Below are positions 32,953-41,543 of a DNA stretch of 43,057 nt, piece after piece. Origin of the DNA: Candidatus Gastranaerophilales bacterium (GTDB taxonomy: Bacteria; Cyanobacteriota; Vampirovibrionia; Gastranaerophilales; Gastranaerophilaceae); NCBI GenBank assembly GCA_905236055.1, contig CAJOOA010000044.1, positions 1 through 43,057 of the forward strand. The letters run 5' to 3'. A program made the position numbers and the translations under genes. How positions within the stretch are numbered: position 1 is the first letter of the stretch; the number at the start of each line of letters is the position of its first letter. The notes beneath the pieces were generated by a model. The model had not been told where the DNA came from. It made no database searches and worked only from the letters and a program-made list of their open reading frames with translations.

Positions 32953-32974
32953 CTAATTTTTGCACAATTATACT
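32945..32974 (+). promoter_or_regulatory. Promoter of the CorC/HlyC-type gene
   Basis: TTTACA (32945-32950), an 18-bp spacer and TATACT (32969-32974). This has the same spacing and HLR1 overlap as the 145-aa gene promoter. The leader would be about 80 nt. Confidence 0.5.
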
Positions 32975-33061
32975 TATGAAAACCTTTGAAACATCAAATT
33001 TGCAAATTATTATAAACTATTGTAAAATGACAAATATAATTTTAAAGGTAATTTAAAGCTT

Positions 33062-34408
33062 ATGAACCCTGCTGACATATTTTTAAATATTTTCGTAATA
33101 GCATTTTTGCTATTTGTTAACGGTTTTTTTGTAGCTGCGGAATTTGCTCTTGTAAAAGTCAGAAAAACAAGATTAGAACAGCTTTGTAATGAGGGGAATT
33201 CTAATGCCAAAAGGGCCTTAAAATTAGTTAATCAAACGAACAAAATGCTTGCAGCGGCGCAGCTTGGGGTTACGATTGCAAGTATTGCATTAGGTTGGGT
33301 TGCAGAGTCCACTATGGTGCAACTAATTGAACCCTTGATAAAGTTGATACCCGTAGTAAATCCGACAGTTACAGCGCATGTTATTGCAGTTCCGATTTCA
33401 TTTATTTTGGTAACATATTTCCATGTTCTGTTAGGTGAACAGCTCCCAAAGTGCTTTGCTTTAAGGCATACAGACAGTTTAGCACTTGCTGTTGCGACTC
33501 CTATGGATATGTTTATATCCTTGATGAAACCTTTTGTTTGGCTTTTGATGGTCAGCGGTGATAAAATTTTGTGTGCATTCCACGTGTCAGCAGAAGATGC
33601 ATCTCTCGTTCATTCCACAGAAGAATTGGATATGCTTGTGGATGCAAGTTATAACGAGGGTGTTTTGAATGAGACCGAAACGGAAATGCTTCACAATATG
33701 TTTAAGTTTTCGGATTTAATGGCAAAACAGGCAATGACTCCGAGAACTGATATGATATGTATTCCAAATGACATAACTTATGATGAGTTGATTAAATTTG
33801 CGTTGGAAAATCAATATACGAGATATCCCGTTTATGAAGAGGAAAACATTGATAAAATATTGGGCTTTATTCATGTAAAAGATTTGTTCTCACTTGCTAT
33901 GAACAAAGAGGATTTTTCAATGGAAAAACTAATACGTCCATTGATGTTGGTTCCGGAAACAATGACGTTGGACAACTTGACCATTGAATTTAAGAAAACT
34001 CACGGCCAGATGGCGATTGTTATTGACGAATTTGGAGGAACTTCGGGTTTAATAACCTTGGAGGATGTTTTAGAGGAAATTATTGGCGAAGTTCAGGATG
34101 AATTTGACGAAGAAGAGGAATTAAATATAGAGAAAGTCGGCGAGGATACTTATATCGCTAACGGAATGATGAGAATAGATGAGTTTGTTGAATACTTCGA
34201 TTTGGACGAATCACAGTTCGAAGAAGATGATGTTGAAACGATTGCCGGCTTAGTTGTTAAATTATTGGGCCGTATTGCGGAAATCGGAGATTCTGTTTCC
34301 TTTAATGGTCTGACTTTCAAAGTTATTGAAGTCGATGGTGCAAGAATAACTAAACTTGAAGTCGTAAAAGAACCAGTAGAGGTTCAGCAAGAAAATTCGG
34401 AAAATTAA
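33062..34408 (+). CDS. CNNM/CorC-HlyC family membrane protein (DUF21-CBS)
   Basis: A 448-residue protein with the DUF21/CNNM membrane domain (residues 1-~195; FVNGFFVAAEFALVKVRKTRL and QLGVTIASIALGWVAE are typical), a tandem CBS pair (~210-335; MTPRTDMICI, ENIDKILGFIHVKDL, DEFGGTSGLITLEDVLEEIIG) and a C-terminal CorC_HlyC transporter-associated domain (~350-435). Members are linked to Mg2+/Co2+ efflux or Na+-coupled Mg2+ transport; older names are hemolysin C or TlyC, which do not imply toxicity. The ribosome site is weak (AAAGG rather distant). The promoter carries an HLR1-like repeat. A terminator follows that also faces oadB. Confidence 0.95.
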   Translation: MNPADIFLNIFVIAFLLFVNGFFVAAEFALVKVRKTRLEQLCNEGNSNAKRALKLVNQTNKMLAAAQLGVTIASIALGWVAESTMVQLIEPLIKLIPVVNPTVTAHVIAVPISFILVTYFHVLLGEQLPKCFALRHTDSLALAVATPMDMFISLMKPFVWLLMVSGDKILCAFHVSAEDASLVHSTEELDMLVDASYNEGVLNETETEMLHNMFKFSDLMAKQAMTPRTDMICIPNDITYDELIKFALENQYTRYPVYEEENIDKILGFIHVKDLFSLAMNKEDFSMEKLIRPLMLVPETMTLDNLTIEFKKTHGQMAIVIDEFGGTSGLITLEDVLEEIIGEVQDEFDEEEELNIEKVGEDTYIANGMMRIDEFVEYFDLDESQFEEDDVETIAGLVVKLLGRIAEIGDSVSFNGLTFKVIEVDGARITKLEVVKEPVEVQQENSEN

Positions 34409-34428
34409 TAAATTTTTTATGAAGAGAG

Positions 34429-34464
34429 GGGCGGTTTTGAATTAATTTCAAAATCGCCCTTTTG
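34429..34464 (+). terminator. Terminator after the CorC-type gene
   Basis: A 13-bp stem GGGCGGTTTTGAA/TTCAAAATCGCCC (one G-T pair) with a 5-base loop is followed by TTTTGTTT. It may also slow transcripts arriving from oadB on the minus strand. Confidence 0.85.
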
Positions 34465-34483
34465 TTTGAATTTAATAATATTA

Positions 34484-35686
34484 TTAATGACACAAAGCAA
34501 GTAAAACACCTGCAGCTACGGCAGAACCGATAACACCTGATACATTCGGCCCCATTGCGTGCATTAATAAGAAGTTTTGCGGATTTGCCTCAAGCCCGAC
34601 TTTATTTGCAACACGAGCCGCCATTGGAACGGCAGACACACCTGCTGCACCGATAAGCGGATTAACTTTTGTTTTAGAGCATAAATTCATTAACTTAGCC
34701 ATCAAAACGCCCGCAGCAGTAGCAAGAGCAAATGCTAAAACACCAAGTATCAAAATGAATAGTGTTTGAACGGTCAAGAACTGACAAGCAGAAAGCTTTG
34801 AACCTACTGATAATCCTAAAAATATTGTTACAATATTAATTAATGCGTTTTGCATAGTGTCTGATAATCTTTCAACAACTCCGCATTCTTTACATAAATT
34901 ACCGAAACAAAGTGCGCCTAAAAGAGGACAAGCACTTGGTAAAAGAATTACGCAAAGAAGAAGAATCATAAGAGGGAACACAATTTTCTCTCTTTTGGAA
35001 ACTTCTCTCAATTGCTCCATCTGAATTTTTCTTTCTGCTTCGGTGGTTAAAAGTTTCATTATAGGCGGTTGAATAACAGGTACCAATGCCATATAAGAAT
35101 AAGCTGCAACTGCAATCGGGCCGAGAAGATTTTCTGCAAGCTTTGAAGTTACGTATATCGAAGTCGGACCGTCAGCACCACCTATAATACCAATAGACGC
35201 AGCTTCCGGAAGTGAAAAACCGAATAAGCAGTATGCCATCAACAATGCGCCAAATATGCCAAATTGGGCAGCCCCGCCTAAAAGTGCCATTTTGGGGTTT
35301 GCAATTAACGGGCCGAAATCGGTCATTGCACCAACACCCATAAAGATTATGAGCGGAAATAGACCTTTGTGAATACCTGCTTCAAATATGATGCCTAAAA
35401 ACCCGTTAGGTCCTGCTATTTCTTCTCCCAATGGCATAGGGATATTTGAAAGTAAACCGCCAAAAGCAATAGGAACCAAAAGTAACGGCTCAAATTGTTT
35501 TTTTATACCTAACCACAGCAAGAACAAGCATATTAAAATCATTATCCACTGCCCGTGTGCTGTCAGAATTTGTTCAAATCCTTGCAATTCAGTATTTGCG
35601 AAAGCATTCTGAGCGGAATGTACAAATCCCATTATACCGGTGGAGTCCCAGAGCGTTTGAAACCCGCTAGCTATATCAACATTCAT
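34484..35686 (-). CDS. oadB: Na+-translocating decarboxylase, beta subunit
   Basis: The membrane subunit that decarboxylates carboxybiotin and pumps Na+ out. The 400-residue protein has about nine or more membrane helices with the family motifs [32 protein letters not shown] (the Asp of GGADGPT is the ion-binding residue known in Klebsiella OadB) and the C-terminal [19 protein letters not shown] with [20 protein letters not shown]. It is last in the birA-oadG-oadA-oadB operon, 6 bases after oadA, with GGAGGGTAGGAG as ribosome site. Whether the complex uses oxaloacetate, methylmalonyl-CoA or glutaconyl-CoA is set by the alpha subunit. Confidence 0.96.
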   Translation of the reverse strand: MNVDIASGFQTLWDSTGIMGFVHSAQNAFANTELQGFEQILTAHGQWIMILICLFLLWLGIKKQFEPLLLVPIAFGGLLSNIPMPLGEEIAGPNGFLGIIFEAGIHKGLFPLIIFMGVGAMTDFGPLIANPKMALLGGAAQFGIFGALLMAYCLFGFSLPEAASIGIIGGADGPTSIYVTSKLAENLLGPIAVAAYSYMALVPVIQPPIMKLLTTEAERKIQMEQLREVSKREKIVFPLMILLLCVILLPSACPLLGALCFGNLCKECGVVERLSDTMQNALINIVTIFLGLSVGSKLSACQFLTVQTLFILILGVLAFALATAAGVLMAKLMNLCSKTKVNPLIGAAGVSAVPMAARVANKVGLEANPQNFLLMHAMGPNVSGVIGSAVAAGVLLALCH

Positions 35687-35692
35687 TTACTC

Positions 35693-37501
35693 CTACCCTC
35701 CTATAATTATCATTACTTGACCGGTAACAACTTTGTCCCCTTGAGAAACAAGTATAGATTTAACGGTGCCTGATACAGGTGATTTAACTTCGGTTTCCAT
35801 TTTCATTGCTTCTACAACGAGTAATACATCACCCTCCGCAACGCTTTGTCCTTCAGAAACCTCTATTCTTAGAACATTTCCCGGAAGTCCTGCTTTAATT
35901 TCTTCGCCCTCACCTGATGAGCTTGATGATTTTTCTTCAATTCCGGATTTAACGTCAATTTCGTACGATTTTCCGTTAACCGTTGCCTTATTATCGCCAT
36001 CAAGTTTTACGGCATAAGCTTTACCGTTAACCTTGATTGTATATTCGCCGCTTGCATTTGCTGATGCGGCCTTCTGAGCATCTGGCTTAACTTTATTAAC
36101 CGATATTTGTCCCTTTCCGAGCAAGAAATCAATACCCTTGTCAACATTTCCGTCTTTACAAGCTGCTGCAATAAATAAGTTTTCGTCAGTAACAGGTAAT
36201 CCGGCTGCTTTTAATCTTTCTTCCGCTGCTTTAATACCTTTTTCCGGATCTTTATCATTTAAATCTACAACTTTTTCTGTTGTTGGTTTTAAACCGGTTT
36301 TTTCTTCCGCCCACTTAACCAATTCCGGATCCGGTTCGCAGGGAGTCTTACCGAAGTAACCCAAAAGCATCTTTGCGTAACCGGGGTTTGCTTGTTCCCA
36401 AGGTTCTGCAGTAATTGCATTTAAGAAAGATTGCTGTGCATAGAATTGTGAAACAGGTGTAACAGATGTAGCGAACCCGCCTCTTTCAACAACTTCTTTC
36501 ATATTTGCGATAAGTTTTGGAAACTTGTCGAGCATTCCCATATCTTTTAATTGGTTAACAGTTGTAGCGGTTGCGCCGCCCGGTAAAGGAGCTTGTATAA
36601 GTATAGGATTAACCGCAAGAGAAATGGGCGACAAAGGATAATCTTTCATGCATTCCTTAAAGATTTCTTCTGTTTCCATAATTTTCTTTATATCTAAGCC
36701 CAAATCGTATTCAGTACCTTTAAGAGCGTGCCACATAGAAATAATATCCGGCTGTCCTGTTCCGCCTGAAACCGGCTTCATAGCCAAATCGATTCCGTCA
36801 GCACCGCCTTCTAAAGCCGCAAGATAGGCAGCCAAACCTGTTCCGGCAGTTTCATGTGAATGGAAACGAATATGTGCGTCTTTCCCCAAAATTTCGCGAG
36901 CCATTTTAACTGTTGCATAGACTTTTCTTGGATTTGAAGTGCCTGATGCATCTTTAAATGCTAAGCTGTCAAAAGGCAATCCGCTGTCTAAAATATTTCT
37001 TAAAACTCTTTCATAGAAGGCAACATCGTGAGCACCTTCGCAACCATAAGGAAGTTCCATCATAGTAATTGTAACTTCATGGTCAAGTCCGTATTTTTTT
37101 ATGCTGTTTGCAGAATCAATCAAATTATTAACATCATTCAATGCGTCAAAGTTTCTGATTACATTTACTCCGTGCTTCGCAAAAGTTTTTGCGTGCAAGT
37201 CAATTACGTCGCGCGGCTGAGAATTCAAACCGACAACATTTACCCCTCTTGCGAGTGATTGTAATTTGATATCAGGACCTACGGCTGCTCTGATTTTATC
37301 CATTGTTTCAAACGCATTTTCGTTACAGAAAAATATAGGCGCCTGAAATCTTGCACCGCCTGCTGTTTCAAAGTGCTTAATTCCCGCACTTACGGCTGAT
37401 TGCAAAGCCGGAATAAAGTCTTCCACAAGGACTTTTGCCCCGAAAATTGATTGAAAACCGTCACGAAAAGACGTATCCATTACCTTGATTAATTTTGCCA
37501 T
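35693..37501 (-). CDS. oadA: Oxaloacetate decarboxylase alpha subunit with biotin domain
   Basis: A 602-residue protein. The N-terminal carboxyltransferase TIM barrel (DTSFRDGFQS, LAFKDASGTSNP, HSHETAGTGLAAYLAALEGG) moves CO2 from oxaloacetate to biotin. The conserved Lys of FKDASG and the metal-binding HSHE are visible. After the PYC_OADA region a Ser/Glu linker (SSSSSGEGEE) leads to a C-terminal biotinyl domain with EAMKMET, biotinylated at Lys567. The family also includes pyruvate carboxylase subunit B; the adjoining oadG and oadB favour the Na+ pump. GAGAGGAAAT is its ribosome site. The linker also contains a duplicated NGK-x(2)-A/YEI-type strand motif (VNGKAYAVKL, VNGKSYEIDV). Confidence 0.95.
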   Translation of the reverse strand: MAKLIKVMDTSFRDGFQSIFGAKVLVEDFIPALQSAVSAGIKHFETAGGARFQAPIFFCNENAFETMDKIRAAVGPDIKLQSLARGVNVVGLNSQPRDVIDLHAKTFAKHGVNVIRNFDALNDVNNLIDSANSIKKYGLDHEVTITMMELPYGCEGAHDVAFYERVLRNILDSGLPFDSLAFKDASGTSNPRKVYATVKMAREILGKDAHIRFHSHETAGTGLAAYLAALEGGADGIDLAMKPVSGGTGQPDIISMWHALKGTEYDLGLDIKKIMETEEIFKECMKDYPLSPISLAVNPILIQAPLPGGATATTVNQLKDMGMLDKFPKLIANMKEVVERGGFATSVTPVSQFYAQQSFLNAITAEPWEQANPGYAKMLLGYFGKTPCEPDPELVKWAEEKTGLKPTTEKVVDLNDKDPEKGIKAAEERLKAAGLPVTDENLFIAAACKDGNVDKGIDFLLGKGQISVNKVKPDAQKAASANASGEYTIKVNGKAYAVKLDGDNKATVNGKSYEIDVKSGIEEKSSSSSGEGEEIKAGLPGNVLRIEVSEGQSVAEGDVLLVVEAMKMETEVKSPVSGTVKSILVSQGDKVVTGQVMIIIGG

Positions 37502-37531
37502 TTTTATTTCCTCTCTTAAAATTAGATTCCT

Positions 37532-37765
37532 TTATTTACCCCGGAACATTGCGGCAACAATTGCTGCAGCAACTTCCGAATCATCGTTTGATGTTGTGGT
37601 TTTTATTCCCGCACTGGCCGGAACGGCTTCAGGGAATATTTCATTCAGTTTTCTGACAATTTTTGACATAAAAAACATTGAAACTATCATTAAACATAAA
37701 AAAGAAAGCACTGTTCCCATACCTATAAGCATGGCGGATAAACCCTCTATTAACAATTCATTCAT
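37532..37765 (-). CDS. oadG: OadG-like gamma subunit of the decarboxylase
   Basis: A 77-residue protein with one N-terminal membrane helix (GLSAMLIGMGTVLSFLCLMI) and a short cytoplasmic tail, the layout of OadG, which anchors and assembles the alpha and beta subunits. The tail DDSEVAAAIVAAMFRG resembles the conserved end of many OadG proteins. The gene overlaps the end of birA by 4 bases (ATGA) and precedes oadA by 30 bases. Sequence alone would be too short to call; position makes it firm. Confidence 0.85.
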   Translation of the reverse strand: MNELLIEGLSAMLIGMGTVLSFLCLMIVSMFFMSKIVRKLNEIFPEAVPASAGIKTTTSNDDSEVAAAIVAAMFRGK

Positions 37766-38487
37766 AGAATATCTCCTATAAAAAGTATTTGTTCTTCATT
37801 ATTACTATCAACTATCTTTAAAGCACCGTTATCGGTTATGCCTGCTGCTTTGCCTGATACAACTCTGTCAAAAACCTTGACGGATACTTCTTTATTAAGG
37901 AAAGATGCTCTTTTAATATATTCTTCCTTTATTAATAAAAAGCCCTCCTCAATAAATCTATCATACAACAAACAAAACTTGTCCGAAACTTTTTTTAGAA
38001 ATTCTTCCTTATCCACAGAAACACCGGCTTCGATGTTCAAGGCAGTTGCCGGCTGATCAATTTTGTTTAAAATTTCCTTTGATGTATTTAAATTCACACC
38101 GAAGCCCAATACTATTCCGTCAAAATTTCCGTCTGAATTTGCGCCTTCAACTTCCGCAAGTATTCCGGAAATTTTTTTGTTATTAATTTGAATATCATTA
38201 GGCCATTTTATTTTCGGAACTGCGTTATATTCTTCAATAACTTGTGCAATGACCAAGCAAAGATATTGAGTAAGATTTGAATAAACATCTTCCATCTTAC
38301 CTGACGGTTTTAGGACAATGCTTGCATATATATTATCATTTCCGATATTTGTCCACTTTCTGTTTAAGCGTCCGCGCCCTGCTGTTTGGTTGAAAGTATA
38401 GACAATCGTTTTGTCCTCAATCTCTTTTATATGTGATTTCGCCCATTTGTTGGTAGAATCAACTCTCTCCAAGTACAAATAATTCAT
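37762..38487 (-). CDS. birA: Biotin-protein ligase BirA (class I, no DNA-binding domain)
   Basis: Attaches biotin to carrier domains. The 241-residue protein has the biotinyl-AMP loop GRGRLNRKW (37-45), KWPNDIQINNKKISGIL and a C-terminal SH3-like domain. The N-terminal helix-turn-helix of E. coli BirA is absent, so it should not be a repressor. Being first in the oad operon, it is well placed to biotinylate OadA. No clear ribosome site precedes the ATG; TATAAT 7 bases upstream (38499-38494) would make a leaderless transcript, though a -35 is not obvious. Confidence 0.96.
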   Translation of the reverse strand: MNYLYLERVDSTNKWAKSHIKEIEDKTIVYTFNQTAGRGRLNRKWTNIGNDNIYASIVLKPSGKMEDVYSNLTQYLCLVIAQVIEEYNAVPKIKWPNDIQINNKKISGILAEVEGANSDGNFDGIVLGFGVNLNTSKEILNKIDQPATALNIEAGVSVDKEEFLKKVSDKFCLLYDRFIEEGFLLIKEEYIKRASFLNKEVSVKVFDRVVSGKAAGITDNGALKIVDSNNEEQILFIGDIL

Positions 38488-38576
38488 ATCACAATTATAT
38501 TATAAAAGTTGTTGATTGAGTATAATTAAGGGCTTTTGCAGTTAATAATTCTTTTGTACTAGGAATAATTTCTCAA

Positions 38577-38585
38577 TGGTATACT
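38577..38585 (+). promoter_or_regulatory. Extended -10 promoter of the VKOR gene
   Basis: TGG-TATACT (38577-38585), an extended -10 element. A TTGTAC lies 20 bases upstream, too far for a standard -35. The leader would be about 57 nt. Confidence 0.4.
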
Positions 38586-38648
38586 AACTTTTTATTATTG
38601 AAATTAGAGAGTTATATATTAGAATTAGAATAACAGGGAAGGTTAATC

Positions 38649-39836
38649 ATGAAGTTTGATAAGAAGGCAGTATTTATACAAATTTTAGCAATACTTGGTT
38701 TAATAATTTCGATAAAATTATCGTTCATATATTATGATGCTAATTATAACAAGTATGCACTTTCAAGCTTTTGTTCAATAAATGATTTTATTGATTGTGA
38801 CGGCGTTGCCAAGACTATATATTCACAGTTCCTCGGGATTCCTTTGTCCTATTGGGGAATATTTCTGTATTTAACTCTATTTTTCTTAACCGTTGTCGAT
38901 AAGTTAAAACAGGTGCGTTTTTTAAAATTTTTAGAGGTTTTTAAAAATCCTTATGCATACATTACCATAATCGGAATAATTTCGTTTTGTTGTTCTATGG
39001 TTCTTGCAGGAATAAGCTTAAAAATTATTAAAAAACTCTGTATTTTATGTTTTATTACATATTTTATCGATTTATTTATTGCCCTGATATCATCAGACGG
39101 CAAGATAAGAGATATAATAAATTCGTTTAAAATAACATTCTTTGATTTTATTGACGGAGTTAAAAAATATACAAAGACGTTCATAGTGCTTGCTATTGCG
39201 GTAATTTCATTACTTGCATATTCAGGAATTACACTTAATTTTGTTCCTAATGTTAAAACGTCAAAATCGTTAATGAAATACAAAAAAATTAAGTATAATC
39301 CCTATCGCGTATCCGGAAACGAACTTGGGAATCCTGACGGAAATATTGTTATAGAGCTTTATTCCGACTATGTTTGTCCGTTGTGCTATATGAACAATAT
39401 TATGCTCCATCAGGCAGCGAAAGAATACAAGAATATAAAAGTTATTCATCACAATTATCCTTTTGACAAAGAATGCAACCCATATTTAACTTTTAATATG
39501 CATCCAAAGGCATGTTTTATGTCTAAAGCTGCCATTGCGGCAAAAAATCAGGGAAATTATTGGGAAATGAGCTCGCTTTTGTACGAAAACCAGCCCAAAA
39601 ATCAAGAGCAAGTGTTAAAACTCGCAGAAAAATTGAATTTTAACAGTGAGAAGTTTATTGCGGATATGAATTCCAAAGAAACGGCCGATATAATTGCAGA
39701 TGAACTTAAAGAAGGTCAAAAACTAGACATTGATGCAACACCTACGATGTTTATAAATGGTGATAAGATTGTCGGGGTTAAGCCGTATTACAAACTCAAG
39801 GAAATACTGGAAGAACATGGAGCAACAAAAAAATAG
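38649..39836 (+). CDS. VKOR-DsbA fusion, disulfide-forming membrane protein
   Basis: A 395-residue protein in two parts. Residues 1-~200 form a vitamin K epoxide reductase domain with about five membrane helices, loop cysteines 42 and 50, the conserved Ser67 and the active-site CILC (131-134) that passes electrons to quinone. After a linker, residues ~220-395 form a DsbA/thioredoxin-like domain with active site CPLC (243-246) and the cis-Pro loop ATPTMFING. VKOR fused to a thioredoxin-fold partner is known in cyanobacteria and some other bacteria and replaces DsbA/DsbB. Extra cysteines (ECNPYLTFNMHPKAC) may form a second pair. GGAAGG precedes the ATG. queH overlaps its end by 20 bases. Confidence 0.95.
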   Translation: MKFDKKAVFIQILAILGLIISIKLSFIYYDANYNKYALSSFCSINDFIDCDGVAKTIYSQFLGIPLSYWGIFLYLTLFFLTVVDKLKQVRFLKFLEVFKNPYAYITIIGIISFCCSMVLAGISLKIIKKLCILCFITYFIDLFIALISSDGKIRDIINSFKITFFDFIDGVKKYTKTFIVLAIAVISLLAYSGITLNFVPNVKTSKSLMKYKKIKYNPYRVSGNELGNPDGNIVIELYSDYVCPLCYMNNIMLHQAAKEYKNIKVIHHNYPFDKECNPYLTFNMHPKACFMSKAAIAAKNQGNYWEMSSLLYENQPKNQEQVLKLAEKLNFNSEKFIADMNSKETADIIADELKEGQKLDIDATPTMFINGDKIVGVKPYYKLKEILEEHGATKK

Positions 39837-40365
39837 CAAAATACTGATTCATGCCTGCTGCGGTATATGTTCCGGTTATCCTATATCTCTGTTAAAAGAT
39901 ATGGGCTATGATGTTACGGTTTATTTTTGTAATCCGAATTTGGATACCGAAGAAGAATTTAATCGCAGATTAGAAGCGCAAAAAACAGTATGTAAATCTT
40001 CAGGAGTTGAGCTTATTGTTGAGCCGTATAATCACAAAGAATATTTGGAATATGTAAAAGGCCTTGAAAACGAGCCCGAACGCGGTAAAAGATGCGAGAA
40101 GTGTATTGAACTCCGATTAAAACACGCAGCTAAAAAAGCGCAAGAGCTTGGGATAGATTTGTTTACGACCTCTCTTGTAATAAGTCCGCACAAAGATTTT
40201 AAAATGATATCTGATATTGGTGAATTGATGGCGTCAGAATTTTCTGTAAAATATTTATCCCAAAATTTCAGGAAACAGGACGGATTTTTAAAAACAAACA
40301 ATATTTCAAAAGCATTGGGAATCTATCGCCAAAATTATTGCGGGTGTGAGTTTGCCAAAGGATAA
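39817..40365 (+). CDS. queH: Epoxyqueuosine reductase QueH
   Basis: The last step of queuosine synthesis in tRNA. The protein is of the QueH/DUF208 family, with the cysteine sets HACCGIC (12-18), RCEKCIELR and YCGC near the C-terminus that hold an iron-sulfur cluster and an additional iron. I use the internal ATG at 39817 (MEQQKNSKILIHACCG), which has GGAAG just upstream and gives a normal 182 residues; the ORF track's 20 extra residues come from the VKOR frame. No other queuosine gene is nearby. The 20-base overlap with the VKOR gene suggests coupled translation, with no obvious link of function. Confidence 0.95.
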   Translation: MEQQKNSKILIHACCGICSGYPISLLKDMGYDVTVYFCNPNLDTEEEFNRRLEAQKTVCKSSGVELIVEPYNHKEYLEYVKGLENEPERGKRCEKCIELRLKHAAKKAQELGIDLFTTSLVISPHKDFKMISDIGELMASEFSVKYLSQNFRKQDGFLKTNNISKALGIYRQNYCGCEFAKG

Positions 40366-40426
40366 GTTTTAGTTGTATACATTTAATCCGTATTATGATA
40401 TTATAAGGTCTGTCGAGGAAGTATGA

Positions 40427-41263
40427 ATGAGCTATAAGATATTATCAAAGAAAGAGCTTTGTGCAAATCAATATGAATTGGTTATTGATGCGCCTTATGT
40501 AGTTAGAAATGCTAAAGCAGGCCAATTTATTATTCTTCGTGCCGAAGAAAACGGTGAAAGAATTCCGCTTACAATAGCCGACGTTAACAAAGAAAAGGGT
40601 GAACTCACAATAGTATTTATGGCTGTCGGGTATACGACGAAAAAACTTGCTGAATATAATGTTGGTGATGAGCTTGTTGATTTGGCAGGACCTTTAGGTA
40701 AACCTACAGAGATAAAGAAATACGGAACGGTTGTATGTCTTGCGGGCGGTTACGGTGCGGCTCCATGTTACCTTATTTCTAAGGCGTTTAAAGATGCCGG
40801 GAATAAAGTCTATATGATTATGGGTGCAAGAAATAAGGACCTTATTTTCTGGCAGGATAAGATGAAATCTGCCTGTGATGAATTATTTATAACAACCGAT
40901 GACGGTTCTTTGGGTGAAAAAGGGTTTGTAACACAAGTTCTTGAAAGAATTATGAATCAGGAAAAGGTAGACTATGCAATTGCAGTTGGACCGATGCCTA
41001 TGATGCGTGCTGTTGCAAACATGACAAGGGATAAAGAAATTTATACCGAAGCAAGCATGAACCCTATTATGGTTGACGGAACCGGCATGTGCGGGGCTTG
41101 CAGACTTACAGTCGGCGGAGAAACAAAGTTTGCATGTGTTGACGGTCCGGATTTCGATGCCCATAAAATTGACTTTGACGAAGTTATAAACAGGTGTAAG
41201 ATATATAAAGAAGAAGAAAAAAGACGCAGCGAAAATTGTAATTTACTTAAAATGACTTTATGA
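40427..41263 (+). CDS. NfnA-like ferredoxin/NADP+ oxidoreductase FAD/NAD-binding subunit
   Basis: A 278-residue flavoprotein with an FAD-binding beta-barrel (PLTIADVN region), an NAD(P)-binding domain (CLAGGYGAAPCYLISKAF) and a C-terminal [2Fe-2S] site (MCGACR, Cys222 and 225, and FACVDGP, Cys237, with Asp217 close by). This is the pattern of NfnA and of the sulfide/dihydroorotate dehydrogenase-like electron-transfer subunit. The partner NfnB (GltD-like, usually next door) is absent here, so it may work with another dehydrogenase or with a distant nfnB. GAGGAA is the ribosome site for the ATG at 40427; the ATG 4 bases earlier hits a stop. Confidence 0.9.
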   Translation: MSYKILSKKELCANQYELVIDAPYVVRNAKAGQFIILRAEENGERIPLTIADVNKEKGELTIVFMAVGYTTKKLAEYNVGDELVDLAGPLGKPTEIKKYGTVVCLAGGYGAAPCYLISKAFKDAGNKVYMIMGARNKDLIFWQDKMKSACDELFITTDDGSLGEKGFVTQVLERIMNQEKVDYAIAVGPMPMMRAVANMTRDKEIYTEASMNPIMVDGTGMCGACRLTVGGETKFACVDGPDFDAHKIDFDEVINRCKIYKEEEKRRSENCNLLKMTL

Positions 41264-41293
41264 TAAAATATTTAATATAAGGAGAAAGTTGTA

Positions 41294-41479
41294 ATGCCGC
41301 AAGAAAAATTTATACCATTATGTCCTTTGATGAGTGTTGGCTCTCAAGTCGAGATAGTTTGTATGCAAGAAAATTGTGCTTGGTATCTTAAGAATTACAA
41401 GATTTGTTCCGTTTATATGATGGCGCACAATTCAATGTTGGATGTTCAAGCCAAACAAAAAGCCGCAAAACAGGGATAA
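41294..41479 (+). CDS. Small four-cysteine protein, unknown
   Basis: A 61-residue protein with Cys10 (PLCPLM), Cys23 and Cys28 (CMQENCAWY) and Cys38 (ICSVY), a spacing (C-x12-C-x4-C-x9-C) seen in small conserved proteins of anaerobes that may bind zinc or an iron-sulfur cluster. AAGGAG precedes the ATG at good spacing. It lies 30 bases after the NfnA-like gene and is followed by a terminator, so the two probably share a transcript and perhaps a redox role. The function is not known. Confidence 0.8.
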   Translation: MPQEKFIPLCPLMSVGSQVEIVCMQENCAWYLKNYKICSVYMMAHNSMLDVQAKQKAAKQG

Positions 41480-41498
41480 AGTGGTAAATACATTTAAG

Positions 41499-41523
41499 AC
41501 CGGTTATAAATAACCGGTTTTTT
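41499..41523 (+). terminator. Intrinsic terminator before purA
   Basis: Stem ACCGGTTA/TAACCGGT with a 4-base loop is followed by TTTTTT. It ends the NfnA-like/61-aa unit; purA starts 20 bases later, so some read-through may express purA. Confidence 0.85.
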
Positions 41524-41543
41524 AGTTTAAGGGAGATTTTGAT

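Noticed and set aside
35388-36359. Plus-strand ORFs within oadA/oadB
   Set aside because: Antisense shadows of strongly conserved genes.
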